Shown in pieces: positions 1-8,379 of a DNA stretch of 64,000 bases. The position numbers and the translations under genes are program-made. Location: contig JADMJV010000015.1 in assembly GCA_018780265.1 (NCBI GenBank), forward strand, positions 1 through 64,000. Reading direction: 5' to 3'. Each line of letters begins with the position of its first letter. The first letter of the stretch is position 1. Below the pieces are notes generated by a model. The model saw only the letters and a program-made list of their open reading frames with translations. It was not told the DNA's origin and searched no databases. Source of the DNA: a bacterium. Lineage in GTDB: Bacteria > Vulcanimicrobiota > Xenobia > Xenobiales > JADMJV01.

Positions 1-11
1 ATTTTTTTCCC

Positions 12-44
12 AAAAGGGCCCGGCAGCAATGTCCGGGCCTTTTT
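12..44 (+). terminator. Rho-independent terminator of an upstream gene
   Basis: A seven-base GC stem (17-23 pairs with 33-39) with a nine-base loop is flanked by AAAA on the left and followed by a run of T at 40-44. It sits just before the first gene and probably ends a gene that lies outside the window. Confidence 0.75.
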
Positions 45-110
45 CTTTAGTGCAGGCCAGGAATTGAATTCTCGAAGGTTATTCAAGCCGATTTGGGAAC
101 ACCCTGGCTA

Positions 111-2552
111 ATGCGCATCCTGGAAATTGGCTGGATGATAACAACACGGACCTGGCTGGTAATGGCGACCTTGCTGATCTTGACCCGTTGGGTGGGTTTG
201 TGCCAGCCGATTCCGACTCCAGTCGCCTCGGCCAGCGAGGGCAACCCTTCTCCGACTCCGGTCCTGACCGAGGTGGCTGCGCCGGCCACTCCTCCCATTG
301 GTCTCACGGAGATGGCTTCCAGTTTGGAGTCGAGTCGTAGCCAGTTGGATTCCATTGAGTCCAACTTGAATCAGGATTCGACTCCCAGGGACATCGACCG
401 GGGATTGGCGGCCCTTTCCGACAAGGTCTCCCAGCGCTCACCCGAAACCAGGCTGAAGTTGGCTCAAGATCTGACAACCAGCGAACTGCGCGATCTGGAA
501 AATGATTGGAAAAACCTGTCCCAGCCCATTGCCGATTGGCGAAAGCGCCTCAATGGACGAGCCGGCGATTTGGATAAATCCCAGCAGGCTCTGAAGGAAC
601 TGAATGTTACCTGGCAGGCTGCGCAGAACCTTGAACTGCCCCCTGCATTGGTGGCAGAGATGCAAAAGTTGGTCGTTCGTATGGATGCGGCCCGCGAAAA
701 AATCAGAGCCGACCGAGATAAAATGCTGGTCGTTCTGGATCGACTTAACACGGTGGACAACCAGATAAAGTCTACCCTTTCCCTGATATCGACCGCGCGC
801 GACGAGTTGGTGAAGCGGATTTTTGTGCAGGACAGTTCGGCTATCTGGAAGGCCGACTTCTCCCACTTGTCGAGTCGAAATCTGGTCCTTTTCACGCTGG
901 ACTCGTGGGATAAGCAGCTAGAAGACTTATCTCACTATTTTTCTGAGCACCTCGAACGCTTTCTCTTTCATCTGCTCTGCTTCGGGCTTTCTTACCTCGC
1001 CTTGAGTTGGGCTGACAAACGCGTTCAGGTCTGGGTGGAGGTCGAGCCATCGCTGCAGCGTCCCGCCCAGGCCTTTCGGCATCCGGTGCCCACTGCCTTG
1101 CTGCTGGCTTACTTGCTTTCGCCGCTCATTTATCCTCAACAGCCCATCATGCTACAGGCGCTGTTGGGGGCTACCGCGCTGTTCCCGGCCAGCCTTGTGC
1201 TGAGCCGACTGCTTGACCCATACTACGTGAAGACTTTCAAACTGGCCATTGTTATTTTCCTGGTGGACCGGATTCGTGAGACAGCCGAATCCCAACTACT
1301 CTTGTCTCGAATCATTCTTACCGGCGAAATGACCGTCATATTGGTATTCCTCGCCTGGCGCATCGTTACTTCTGCGAAGGATACCTCCAACATGTGGGTG
1401 CGGCCGGTCATTGCCGGCCATTTCGCTTTAGCGTGGTTTGCGCTAAATTTGGGGTTCGTCAACCTGGGTAGCCTGGTCGGAAAGGCGGGCCTGTCTTCCA
1501 TTTACCTGGCTATTCTATTGTTGGCTCTGGTGCAAATTGTTGACGGACTGATTTTGCTGGCACTGAGGACTCCACCACTGTCCTTATTTGCCTCGGTACG
1601 CAATCACCGCCCCCTGTATCGCGACCAACTGCGTCGAGGCTCTCGGCGGTTGGCCAGGTTGGTATGGTTTTTGATGAGTCTGAGCTACCTGGCTTTGCTC
1701 AATCCACTTTGGACCTGGCTCTCTGCGCTATTGGCCGCCACTGGCCATGTGGGCGCGCTGAGCGTAAGCCTGGGGGGAGTATTGGCCCTGGTATTGTCGG
1801 TTGCCATACCTTACCAGTTGTCTCGGATCTTGCGATTTCAACTTGAGCAAGATGTTTACCCCCGCCTGGGTCTTACCCTGGGGCAAACTTATACGATTTC
1901 TACGACGCTACATTACCTACTGCTCATTACTGGCTCTCTATTTGGTTTGGCTGCCGTAGGTGTGGACACCACCAAGTTTGCTGTGGTCGCTGGCGCTCTG
2001 AGCGTGGGCATCGGTTTTGGCCTTCAAAATATCGTGAACAACTTCGTGTCCGGCCTTATTCTTTTGTTTGAAAGGCCCATTGAGGTTGGCCACGTCATCG
2101 AAGTGACCGGTCAGGTTGGCACTCTGCAGCACATTGGGTTGCGGGCCAGCGTACTGCGTACGCCTGACGGGTCGGATGTGATTGTACCCAATGGCGAGCT
2201 TTTGTCTACGAAGGTCACCAATTGGACGTTGCGCGATCAGCGTCGTTTGGTCAGGGTGGACGTGTCCGTGTCCTACGGTAGCAATCCCAGTCAGGTTCAG
2301 GCGATGCTGCTGCGATTGGCCGGCGAGCATCCCGATGTCTGTGCCGAGCCTCCCCCGCAAGTCGTGCTCGTGGCACTGGCCGATAGCGCCTTGAATTTTC
2401 AGCTACAGGCCTGGACGGAGAAAGCGATTGGGTGGATGGGCATCCGTAGTGATCTGCTGATCTCGGCCTATGAAGCCCTGAATCAGGCTGGCATCGAGAT
2501 TCCATTCCCGCAGCGTACGATTCACGTGGTTTCGCGGCCTGATGAACTCTAG
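111..2552 (+). CDS. MscS-family mechanosensitive channel, large form
   Basis: Large small-conductance-type mechanosensitive channel of about 813 residues, expected in the inner membrane, where it releases solutes when membrane tension rises. An N-terminal hydrophobic segment is followed by a polar, charged helical region (residues about 65-240, probably periplasmic coiled coil), then many transmembrane segments (about 280-600), then the conserved MscS pore and beta domain near residue 633 (GIGFGLQNIVNNF, then FERPIEVGHVIEV and VPNGELLSTKVTNW). The size resembles MscK-like rather than minimal MscS channels. I chose ATG 111; an in-frame TTG lies at 93 and an ATG at 135, and none has a strong ribosome binding site, so the start is uncertain. 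It overlaps the next gene by 11 bases and appears to head a four-gene operon. Confidence 0.9.
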   Translation: MRILEIGWMITTRTWLVMATLLILTRWVGLCQPIPTPVASASEGNPSPTPVLTEVAAPATPPIGLTEMASSLESSRSQLDSIESNLNQDSTPRDIDRGLAALSDKVSQRSPETRLKLAQDLTTSELRDLENDWKNLSQPIADWRKRLNGRAGDLDKSQQALKELNVTWQAAQNLELPPALVAEMQKLVVRMDAAREKIRADRDKMLVVLDRLNTVDNQIKSTLSLISTARDELVKRIFVQDSSAIWKADFSHLSSRNLVLFTLDSWDKQLEDLSHYFSEHLERFLFHLLCFGLSYLALSWADKRVQVWVEVEPSLQRPAQAFRHPVPTALLLAYLLSPLIYPQQPIMLQALLGATALFPASLVLSRLLDPYYVKTFKLAIVIFLVDRIRETAESQLLLSRIILTGEMTVILVFLAWRIVTSAKDTSNMWVRPVIAGHFALAWFALNLGFVNLGSLVGKAGLSSIYLAILLLALVQIVDGLILLALRTPPLSLFASVRNHRPLYRDQLRRGSRRLARLVWFLMSLSYLALLNPLWTWLSALLAATGHVGALSVSLGGVLALVLSVAIPYQLSRILRFQLEQDVYPRLGLTLGQTYTISTTLHYLLLITGSLFGLAAVGVDTTKFAVVAGALSVGIGFGLQNIVNNFVSGLILLFERPIEVGHVIEVTGQVGTLQHIGLRASVLRTPDGSDVIVPNGELLSTKVTNWTLRDQRRLVRVDVSVSYGSNPSQVQAMLLRLAGEHPDVCAEPPPQVVLVALADSALNFQLQAWTEKAIGWMGIRSDLLISAYEALNQAGIEIPFPQRTIHVVSRPDEL

Positions 2553-3300
2553 CGCCGCCCAGCATGCTCAACTTGAAGTCGTAGATGAGAACGAGGACTA
2601 TCTTGTCGTCAACAAGCCCGGGGAGCTGGTCTGTCACCCCACCGTGGGCGACGACTTTTCTAGTTTGATCGGGCGTATTCGTCTCTACTTTCAGGCTACA
2701 CCTGAGGTTCGTCCCCACTTCGTAAATCGACTCGACCGCGAGACCAGCGGTTTGATTTTGATCTCCAAGCGAAAGCAGTTGCACAAGTTCTTTTGCCAGG
2801 CCTATGAGAGTGCTCAGAAGGTATACTGGGCGGTGGTTCATGGGTCACCGGCCGGTGATGAAGGCTTGATTCACAATTGCCTGGGTCCGGCCCGTGGCAG
2901 CCTGGTTCGCCTCAAACAGGCTGTTGTCCCCGAAGGAAAGGAAGCTCGTACGGCCTGGAGGGTACTGCGTCGGGGAGATTCCTTTAGCCTATTGGAGGTG
3001 CGCCCGGAAACCGGCCGCATGCACCAAATTCGAGTCCATCTCGCTCATCTGGGTCATCCCCTGGTGGGGGACAAGATTTATGGGGCGGATGAAGGTCTGT
3101 TCCTGGAATTTCTGGAAAACGGCTGGACGGATCACCTGGAACGAGGTCTGGCGGGCGTGCGCCGGCAAATGCTAAGTGCCCTCGAATTGAAGGTGCTTGA
3201 CCACCACTGGTGCGTAGCACCGCCTCAGGATCTGGCTGACTTTTGCTCAAGCATTTCGTTCAGCCGTTTTTCAGAGCCCACTGTTAGCCTTGAGGCCTGA
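2542..3300 (+). CDS. RluA-family pseudouridine synthase
   Basis: Cytoplasmic enzyme of 252 residues that isomerises specific uridines in rRNA or tRNA. The RluA catalytic signature NRLDRETSG is present with the catalytic Asp at residue 65, and the C-terminal RMHQIRVHLAHLGHPLVGD block is typical of the family. There is no S4 domain at the N-terminus, so it resembles RluA/TruC-type short members more than RluC or RluD. The target uridine cannot be read from sequence. The start overlaps the end of the channel gene, and its TGA shares one base with the next ATG, which indicates translational coupling. Confidence 0.92.
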   Translation: MNSSAAQHAQLEVVDENEDYLVVNKPGELVCHPTVGDDFSSLIGRIRLYFQATPEVRPHFVNRLDRETSGLILISKRKQLHKFFCQAYESAQKVYWAVVHGSPAGDEGLIHNCLGPARGSLVRLKQAVVPEGKEARTAWRVLRRGDSFSLLEVRPETGRMHQIRVHLAHLGHPLVGDKIYGADEGLFLEFLENGWTDHLERGLAGVRRQMLSALELKVLDHHWCVAPPQDLADFCSSISFSRFSEPTVSLEA

Positions 3301-4547
3301 TGATAGACTTTCACCACTGGGGGTCACGGCCATTTGAGCGCGCCCTGACTTACCCCTGCGACCAGTGGTTACCCGCTCCCCGTCATAGCCTCTTTCGGGC
3401 GGTAACGGTGCAGGCCACACCTCAGCACCTGTATCGCTGGTTATGCCAACTGAAGTTGGCCCCCTATAGCTATGACTGGATCGACAATTTAGGTCGCCAG
3501 AGCCCGCGCCAGTTGGTGCCGGGTTGCGAAAATCCGGTGCCTGGCCAAACCATGATGATGGCCTTTCAGTTGGTCGAGTTCCAAGCCGATCAGCACCTCA
3601 CCATGGTCTGTAGCAACTGGCTGATGGGCCAGATTGCGATTAGCTATGTCGTGCTGGATCAGGGTGATCATTGTCGTCTGGTCGTGAAATTGAATATCCG
3701 CTACCCGCGCGGGCCCATTGGTTGGCTGGGTCGATGGCTGCTCCCCGCTGGCGATCTCGTCATGATGCGCAAACAGCTACTCAATCTAAAAGGCCTGGCC
3801 GAAGAGCGGCACGGACGCTTTCTGTCGCAAAGAAGCCCCGGCCACTGGCTTCACTATGTCGAAGCGGGGGCTCCCGGCAAGCCCATCCTGTTGCTCGTTC
3901 ACGGGGGCACTGGCAATTGGAGCAACTATCGTTCTCAGGTTGCCGAATTCGCTCCTGACTATCACGTTTTTGCTCCTGACCATCGAGGCCATGGGGCTTC
4001 CCCGTGGCCGGGTCCGGGGCACATCGACGACTTCTACTTCGACCTGGAAGAATTTGCCGAGAGTTTGGGAGCCCCCTTCGAACTGGTGGGGCACTCTTTT
4101 GGGGGTTACCTGGCCGTGCGCCTGGCTGCCAGTCGTCCCCGGTGGGTGCGTCATTTGGCCCTGTTTAACACCGGCCCGAACATTCCACGCGACCCGAAGT
4201 TCAAAGTGCTCGAATCGGCTACGCTGGCGGCCGACTGGATCGCCCGACCCGAAGGTGTCATTGCAGCCCGGCGCGAGGTTTGCGACCATCTCATTCAGGA
4301 GTTGATCGACCAGTGGGACTGCACCCCATTCTACTCTCAAATCGAGTGTCCGGCGCTGGTGGTGCTGGGCGGGCTCGACCCCCTCATGCCTGTTGCGGTC
4401 GGCAGGGTGGCCGCCCAGGCCATACCCAACTGCAAGCTCAAGGTGTTGCCTCTGGCCGGACACGTCATTATGTGGGACCATCCCAGAGTTGTCAATCGAC
4501 TCTTGCGCGAACTCTTTCAACTGCCGCAAGGTGGAGGCCATGAATAA
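3300..4547 (+). CDS. SRPBCC-like domain fused to alpha/beta hydrolase
   Basis: A 415-residue two-part protein. Residues about 1-165 look like a START/SRPBCC lipid- or ligand-binding fold (a weak call from pattern only). Residues about 195-410 are an alpha/beta hydrolase: HGG oxyanion region near 200, nucleophile Ser in GHSFGG near 265, acid Asp in GGLDPLMP near 359 and His in LAGHVIMWDHP near 387, so the catalytic triad looks complete. The substrate is unknown; an ester of a hydrophobic ligand held by the first domain is a plausible inference. The start shares one base with the stop of the pseudouridine synthase (TGATG), and the end overlaps the next gene by eight bases. Confidence 0.82.
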   Translation: MIDFHHWGSRPFERALTYPCDQWLPAPRHSLFRAVTVQATPQHLYRWLCQLKLAPYSYDWIDNLGRQSPRQLVPGCENPVPGQTMMMAFQLVEFQADQHLTMVCSNWLMGQIAISYVVLDQGDHCRLVVKLNIRYPRGPIGWLGRWLLPAGDLVMMRKQLLNLKGLAEERHGRFLSQRSPGHWLHYVEAGAPGKPILLLVHGGTGNWSNYRSQVAEFAPDYHVFAPDHRGHGASPWPGPGHIDDFYFDLEEFAESLGAPFELVGHSFGGYLAVRLAASRPRWVRHLALFNTGPNIPRDPKFKVLESATLAADWIARPEGVIAARREVCDHLIQELIDQWDCTPFYSQIECPALVVLGGLDPLMPVAVGRVAAQAIPNCKLKVLPLAGHVIMWDHPRVVNRLLRELFQLPQGGGHE

Positions 4548-5484
4548 GGGCCAGCTTCTTCGTTGGGTCTGCTTTCTTGCCTGTATCCCTTCGGGGGGGG
4601 CGCTCTTGCTCAAAGTTTGGGGACTGGCCTCGATGGTCGCGGGAGGTGCCCTTTTCCTCGCCTGCTTGCCGATACTGGCCTTTGCCTACGGTTGGTCGCT
4701 GCGACATGATTTGTCACTCGAAAGCGCCCTGCGCGTGGGCTGCTGGGGAGGACTGGCCGGCACCGTGGGTTACGACCTGGTGCGCGTGCCTTTTCACCTT
4801 TATGGATATCGCGTCTTCGCGCCCATACAGGCTTACGGAGTCTGGTTACTCGACTCCGACTGTTCAAGCGGCCTGACCGAGGCACTCGGCTGGCTCTACC
4901 ATTTCTCCAATGGCGTTACCTTTGGCATTCTGTATGCGCTGGTTGGGAGCGGCCGACACTGGGGCTGGGGAGTCTTGTGGGGCCTTTGCCTGGAGAGCAT
5001 CATTTTGTCCACACCCTTCGCGCACATCTTTCACATGCAGGGCAACTGGCCGGCTCTAGCGATTGCCTATGGTGCTCATGTCGCCTACGGCTACCCATTG
5101 GGTGTGATCGTGCAGAGGGGATACGACCTGCCCCACCGGTTCAAAATGTTGTCAGGGCTGTTGCTGGGCTGCTTCCTGTTTAGCTCCATCCCCATGGAGT
5201 GGTCAAAAGATAGGCGCGTACTTCCAGCCACCTTGCAGGTGGAGGTGGACACGCTTAACCCCAAATGGGTGAGACTGACCTCCACTACCACGGTGACCTT
5301 TTTCAATCCAGGCCTCAACCCGGTCACGGTCATTCAGCCCAGTGGCAAGCGTCAACTTGAAGTGGAGCCTGGAACCAGGCACAACTGGGAGTTTAGCCAA
5401 ACAGGCATCTATCAATTTTATGTGAAAACTCCGGGCCGATCGATCAGCAGCTTTGTGATTGTAGATCCGGTCGAAAAGTTGTAG
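4540..5484 (+). CDS. Polytopic membrane protein with C-terminal cupredoxin-like domain
   Basis: About 314 residues, starting at ATG 4540 with GGAGG four bases upstream; an in-frame extension to 4393 lies inside the previous gene and is unlikely. Roughly six hydrophobic helices span residues 8-220. The last 85 residues form a beta-rich tail with VTFFNPGLNPVTV, LEVEPGTRHNWEF and YQFYVKTPG, which resembles a small cupredoxin fold, but the usual His/Cys/Met copper ligands are not evident. I do not recognise the family. It is translationally coupled to the hydrolase gene. Confidence 0.7.
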   Translation: MNKGQLLRWVCFLACIPSGGALLLKVWGLASMVAGGALFLACLPILAFAYGWSLRHDLSLESALRVGCWGGLAGTVGYDLVRVPFHLYGYRVFAPIQAYGVWLLDSDCSSGLTEALGWLYHFSNGVTFGILYALVGSGRHWGWGVLWGLCLESIILSTPFAHIFHMQGNWPALAIAYGAHVAYGYPLGVIVQRGYDLPHRFKMLSGLLLGCFLFSSIPMEWSKDRRVLPATLQVEVDTLNPKWVRLTSTTTVTFFNPGLNPVTVIQPSGKRQLEVEPGTRHNWEFSQTGIYQFYVKTPGRSISSFVIVDPVEKL

Positions 5485-5515
5485 GTTCATCAGGCCCTCT
5501 CCCGAAGACCCAGCC

Positions 5516-7132
5516 ATGACGACACCACTCCGCGGCCTTGATTTGCTTCGTGAACCCCTGTTCAATAAAGGCACCGCTTTCACTCTGGAGGAACGGGAAG
5601 CACTGGGCTTGCAGGGCTTGTTGCCGCCCTGCGTGCACACTCTGGAGCAGCAGGTAGCTCAGGTCATCGCTGATTTTCGCCAGAAATCAAGCGATATCGA
5701 ACGTTACCTTTACCTGTCCGGTCTAGAAGATCGCAACGAAACGCTCTTTTACCGCGCTCTCTCTCAGCATCTGGAAGAGATGATGCCTATCGTCTATACT
5801 CCTACCGTGGGCGACGCCTGTCTCTCCTGGAGTGACGTTTTTCGTCGTCCTCGTGGGCTCTATATCTCCCTTCAGGATCGAGGCTCCATCGCTGCCCTGT
5901 TGCGCAACTGGCCGCATCCGGTGCGAGTCATCGTAGTCACCGATGGGGAACGCATCCTTGGACTGGGGGACCTGGGCGTGGGGGGAATGGGAATCTCCAT
6001 CGGCAAACTGGCTCTTTACGCGGCCTGCGCTGGCATTCACCCGCGCCTGTGCCTGCCGGTGATGCTCGACGTGGGCACCCAGAATCAGCATCATTTGCAG
6101 GATCCCCTCTACCTGGGACTGCGCCGGCCGCGCCTGCGCGGGGACGAGTACGACGAATTTGTGGCCGAGTTTGTCTCCGCAGTGCAAGAAGTAATGCCCA
6201 AGACTTTGATCCAATTTGAGGACTTCGGCAATCTCAACGCTTTCCGCCTTTTGGACCATTGGCGGCAGCGGGTTTGCACCTTCAATGATGACATTCAGGG
6301 CACGGCCGCGGTCACGCTGGCCGGGTTGCTTTCGGCGCTGCGGATTACGAACCAAACTCTCGCCCAACAAAGGATTTTGTTTTTGGGGGCGGGTGAGGCG
6401 GGTGTGGGCATCGGCGATCTGATGGTGTCGGCTATCGCCGACCAGGGCCTGCCCCTGGAGGAAGCTCGCCGCCACTGCTGGTTTGTGGACACCCAGGGCT
6501 TAATCGTGCAGAGTCGCTCGGGCCTGGCCGACCACAAACTCCGCTACGCCCACGACCACCCTCCTTGCACCACCTTTCTCGAGGCCATCGAGCGACTGAA
6601 GCCCACCACGCTTATCGGCGTTTCCACCATGCCTGGCTCTTTCAATCAGGCGGTCGTAGAGCGGATGAGTCAACTCAATGAGCGGCCCATCCTTTTTGCC
6701 CTTTCCAATCCTACCTCGAAAGCAGAATGCACCGCCCAGGACGCCTACCGATGGTCGCGCGGGAAGGCCATCTACTCCAGCGGCAGCCCTTTTCCACCCT
6801 GCCAGTTTGAGGGCAAGAAACTGGTTCCAGGACAGGGCAATAACGCATACATTTTTCCCGGAGTCGGACTGGGGGTGACCGCCTGCGAGGCCCGTCACGT
6901 CAGCGACAAAATGTTCTCCGAGGCGGCCCGCGTGTTGGCCTCCTGCGTCACCCAGGACGACCTGGAGGTGAGTCGGGTATATCCTGCCTTGTCTCAGATT
7001 CGTCCTGTATCCGAGTTGATTGCCGTGGCCGTGGCTCGAGTGGCCTTTGAGGAAGGACTTGCCGGCATCCCTCAGCCCTCATCACTGGAAGATCTGGTGA
7101 AATCCACCATCTGGAAGCCCGAGTATTCATGA
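5516..7132 (+). CDS. maeA: Malic enzyme, large NAD-type
   Basis: Oxidative decarboxylation of malate to pyruvate with NAD(P)+, in the cytoplasm. The 538 residues match the long (about 540-565) MaeA/eukaryote-like class. Visible are the YTPTVG block with the active-site Tyr near 94, GGMGISIGKLALY with the catalytic Lys near 163, the metal-binding FEDFGNLNAF region near 235, FNDDIQGTA, and the dinucleotide motif LFLGAGEAGVG near 290. Cofactor preference is not certain from sequence alone. The start is ATG 5516 with only a weak GA-rich site upstream. The end overlaps the next gene by four bases (ATGA). Confidence 0.93.
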   Translation: MTTPLRGLDLLREPLFNKGTAFTLEEREALGLQGLLPPCVHTLEQQVAQVIADFRQKSSDIERYLYLSGLEDRNETLFYRALSQHLEEMMPIVYTPTVGDACLSWSDVFRRPRGLYISLQDRGSIAALLRNWPHPVRVIVVTDGERILGLGDLGVGGMGISIGKLALYAACAGIHPRLCLPVMLDVGTQNQHHLQDPLYLGLRRPRLRGDEYDEFVAEFVSAVQEVMPKTLIQFEDFGNLNAFRLLDHWRQRVCTFNDDIQGTAAVTLAGLLSALRITNQTLAQQRILFLGAGEAGVGIGDLMVSAIADQGLPLEEARRHCWFVDTQGLIVQSRSGLADHKLRYAHDHPPCTTFLEAIERLKPTTLIGVSTMPGSFNQAVVERMSQLNERPILFALSNPTSKAECTAQDAYRWSRGKAIYSSGSPFPPCQFEGKKLVPGQGNNAYIFPGVGLGVTACEARHVSDKMFSEAARVLASCVTQDDLEVSRVYPALSQIRPVSELIAVAVARVAFEEGLAGIPQPSSLEDLVKSTIWKPEYS

Positions 7133-7572
7133 CCGATGCTCAGTTTTCCCAGTTGGAAGCCGAGCTCTTCGATGAGTATCCCCTTCCTCTGGCGGGACTT
7201 CATGGCGCCAAGCATTGGCGTAAGGTAGACCATTATGGCCGTTTGTTGTCTGTGCGCAGCGGTGCCGATCTTGAGGTTGTGCGACGCTTTGCTCTATTTC
7301 ACGACTCTCAGCGGTTCACGGAAGGCTGCGACCCGGAGCACGGCTTGCGGGCCGCCCACAGGGCCCGCCAGTATTGTGCTGACGAACTTAATCGGGAGCA
7401 GATGCAGCTCCTGTGGCTGGCCTGCGAAGGTCATTCACGCGGCATGTGCAGCGACGACCCTACGGTCGGCACCTGCTGGGACGCCGATCGTCTCGATTTG
7501 GGAAGGCTGGGTATCACCCCCTGCACCGCCTATATGAGTACGCTCTATGGTCAGCAACTTTCGGGCCCTTAG
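7129..7572 (+). CDS. Small HD-type hydrolase-like protein
   Basis: 147 residues. The arrangement HGAKHWRKV (about 24-32), ALFHDSQR (about 60), a CEGHSRG segment (about 104) and CWDADRLDLGRLG (about 120) fits the H...HD...H...D metal ligands of HD-domain phosphohydrolases. The family includes nucleotide and phosphate hydrolases; the substrate here is unknown. It overlaps malic enzyme by four bases, so the two are probably co-translated. Confidence 0.75.
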   Translation: MTDAQFSQLEAELFDEYPLPLAGLHGAKHWRKVDHYGRLLSVRSGADLEVVRRFALFHDSQRFTEGCDPEHGLRAAHRARQYCADELNREQMQLLWLACEGHSRGMCSDDPTVGTCWDADRLDLGRLGITPCTAYMSTLYGQQLSGP

Positions 7573-7616
7573 ATCGATTCAGAACCGGCCGGCGACTGGC
7601 AGACCCGGTATAATTT

Positions 7617-8003
7617 TTATTGACCGCACTGGGGACAGAAGCGAAAGGGTTGCTCCCGCTGGTAGCCACATGCCAAACATTTGGACCTGCGTTGCACCGG
7701 CAAGGCGCCCAGTAGTCGTGGATGGGTACGACAGACCAATTCACGGAGATCTGAGCCGTCGGCCAGGTCGCAAGGCATCACCTCGCGGTATTTGTGCTCG
7801 TCAAAACTGCACAAGGTGCGACACTCGACGCAACGCATCGAAGTCCCGCGTAAAGTGCCTTTGCCCATAGAGACGTAGTAGAGGTGGGGCACTTCGTACT
7901 GGTCGATCACGGCAAAGGCCCTTACTTCCTGACAATTGGGGCAGATGTCAGCTACAATCCCGCGGGGTTCTTCGCGTCCTTTGGTGCCGCCAAATACAAT
8001 CAC
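7617..8003 (-). CDS. Zinc-ribbon protein of unknown function
   Basis: 128 residues with four paired-cysteine motifs: CPNC (about 22), CVEC (about 58), CLAC (about 109) and CPQC (about 123), consistent with two zinc ribbons. No catalytic domain is visible. The start is a GTG at 8003 without a clear ribosome binding site; the gene sits 18 bases downstream of the small 8022-8327 gene and is probably co-transcribed with it. Confidence 0.65.
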   Translation of the reverse strand: MIVFGGTKGREEPRGIVADICPNCQEVRAFAVIDQYEVPHLYYVSMGKGTLRGTSMRCVECRTLCSFDEHKYREVMPCDLADGSDLRELVCRTHPRLLGALPVQRRSKCLACGYQREQPFRFCPQCGQ

Positions 8004-8021
8004 GGACGCGCGCGCAGAGAG

Positions 8022-8327
8022 TCAATGACAGCCGGGCCGGCCGTCCCTCGAGGCCGGAGCCACGCCGCCGCCCAGCAAACCGGACCAGCCGCTTGAAAGC
8101 TGGGAGAGAGATAGCACCATCTGTTGGGAGAAGTCAAAGGCCGCTGGGGCCCCGAGCGAAAGGGGAGTGACTCCGCCAAACACCGACTGCAGACCCGACA
8201 GTCGGGCTCCGCCCAACGTGCCGAAGAGGTTGCCCCCCAAAATTGTCGATTGGGCGATGCGGGCATCGACGGCCGACAACTGCTGGTCAGCTGCCAGGCC
8301 GGTTAAGTTGGGGATAGAAAATGCCAT
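8022..8327 (-). CDS. Small Gly/Ser/Leu-rich hypothetical protein
   Basis: 101 residues, low complexity, rich in G, S, L and A, with no recognised domain. A longer reading to 8495 exists but lies partly in the neighbouring gene; I prefer ATG 8327 because it has a well-formed promoter ending six bases upstream (TATACT) with TTGTTT 16 bases before that, which implies a leaderless message. Confidence 0.6.
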   Translation of the reverse strand: MAFSIPNLTGLAADQQLSAVDARIAQSTILGGNLFGTLGGARLSGLQSVFGGVTPLSLGAPAAFDFSQQMVLSLSQLSSGWSGLLGGGVAPASRDGRPGCH

Positions 8328-8333
8328 AGTCCG

Positions 8334-8361
8334 AGTATACGGGGCGGCAGGGTATAAACAA
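8334..8361 (-). promoter_or_regulatory. Leaderless promoter of the 8022-8327 gene
   Basis: On the minus strand TTGTTT (8356-8361), 16 bases, TATACT (8334-8339), then six bases to the ATG, so transcription should begin at or next to the start codon. Confidence 0.65.
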
Positions 8362-8379
8362 GGTAGATGATTTCTTAAC

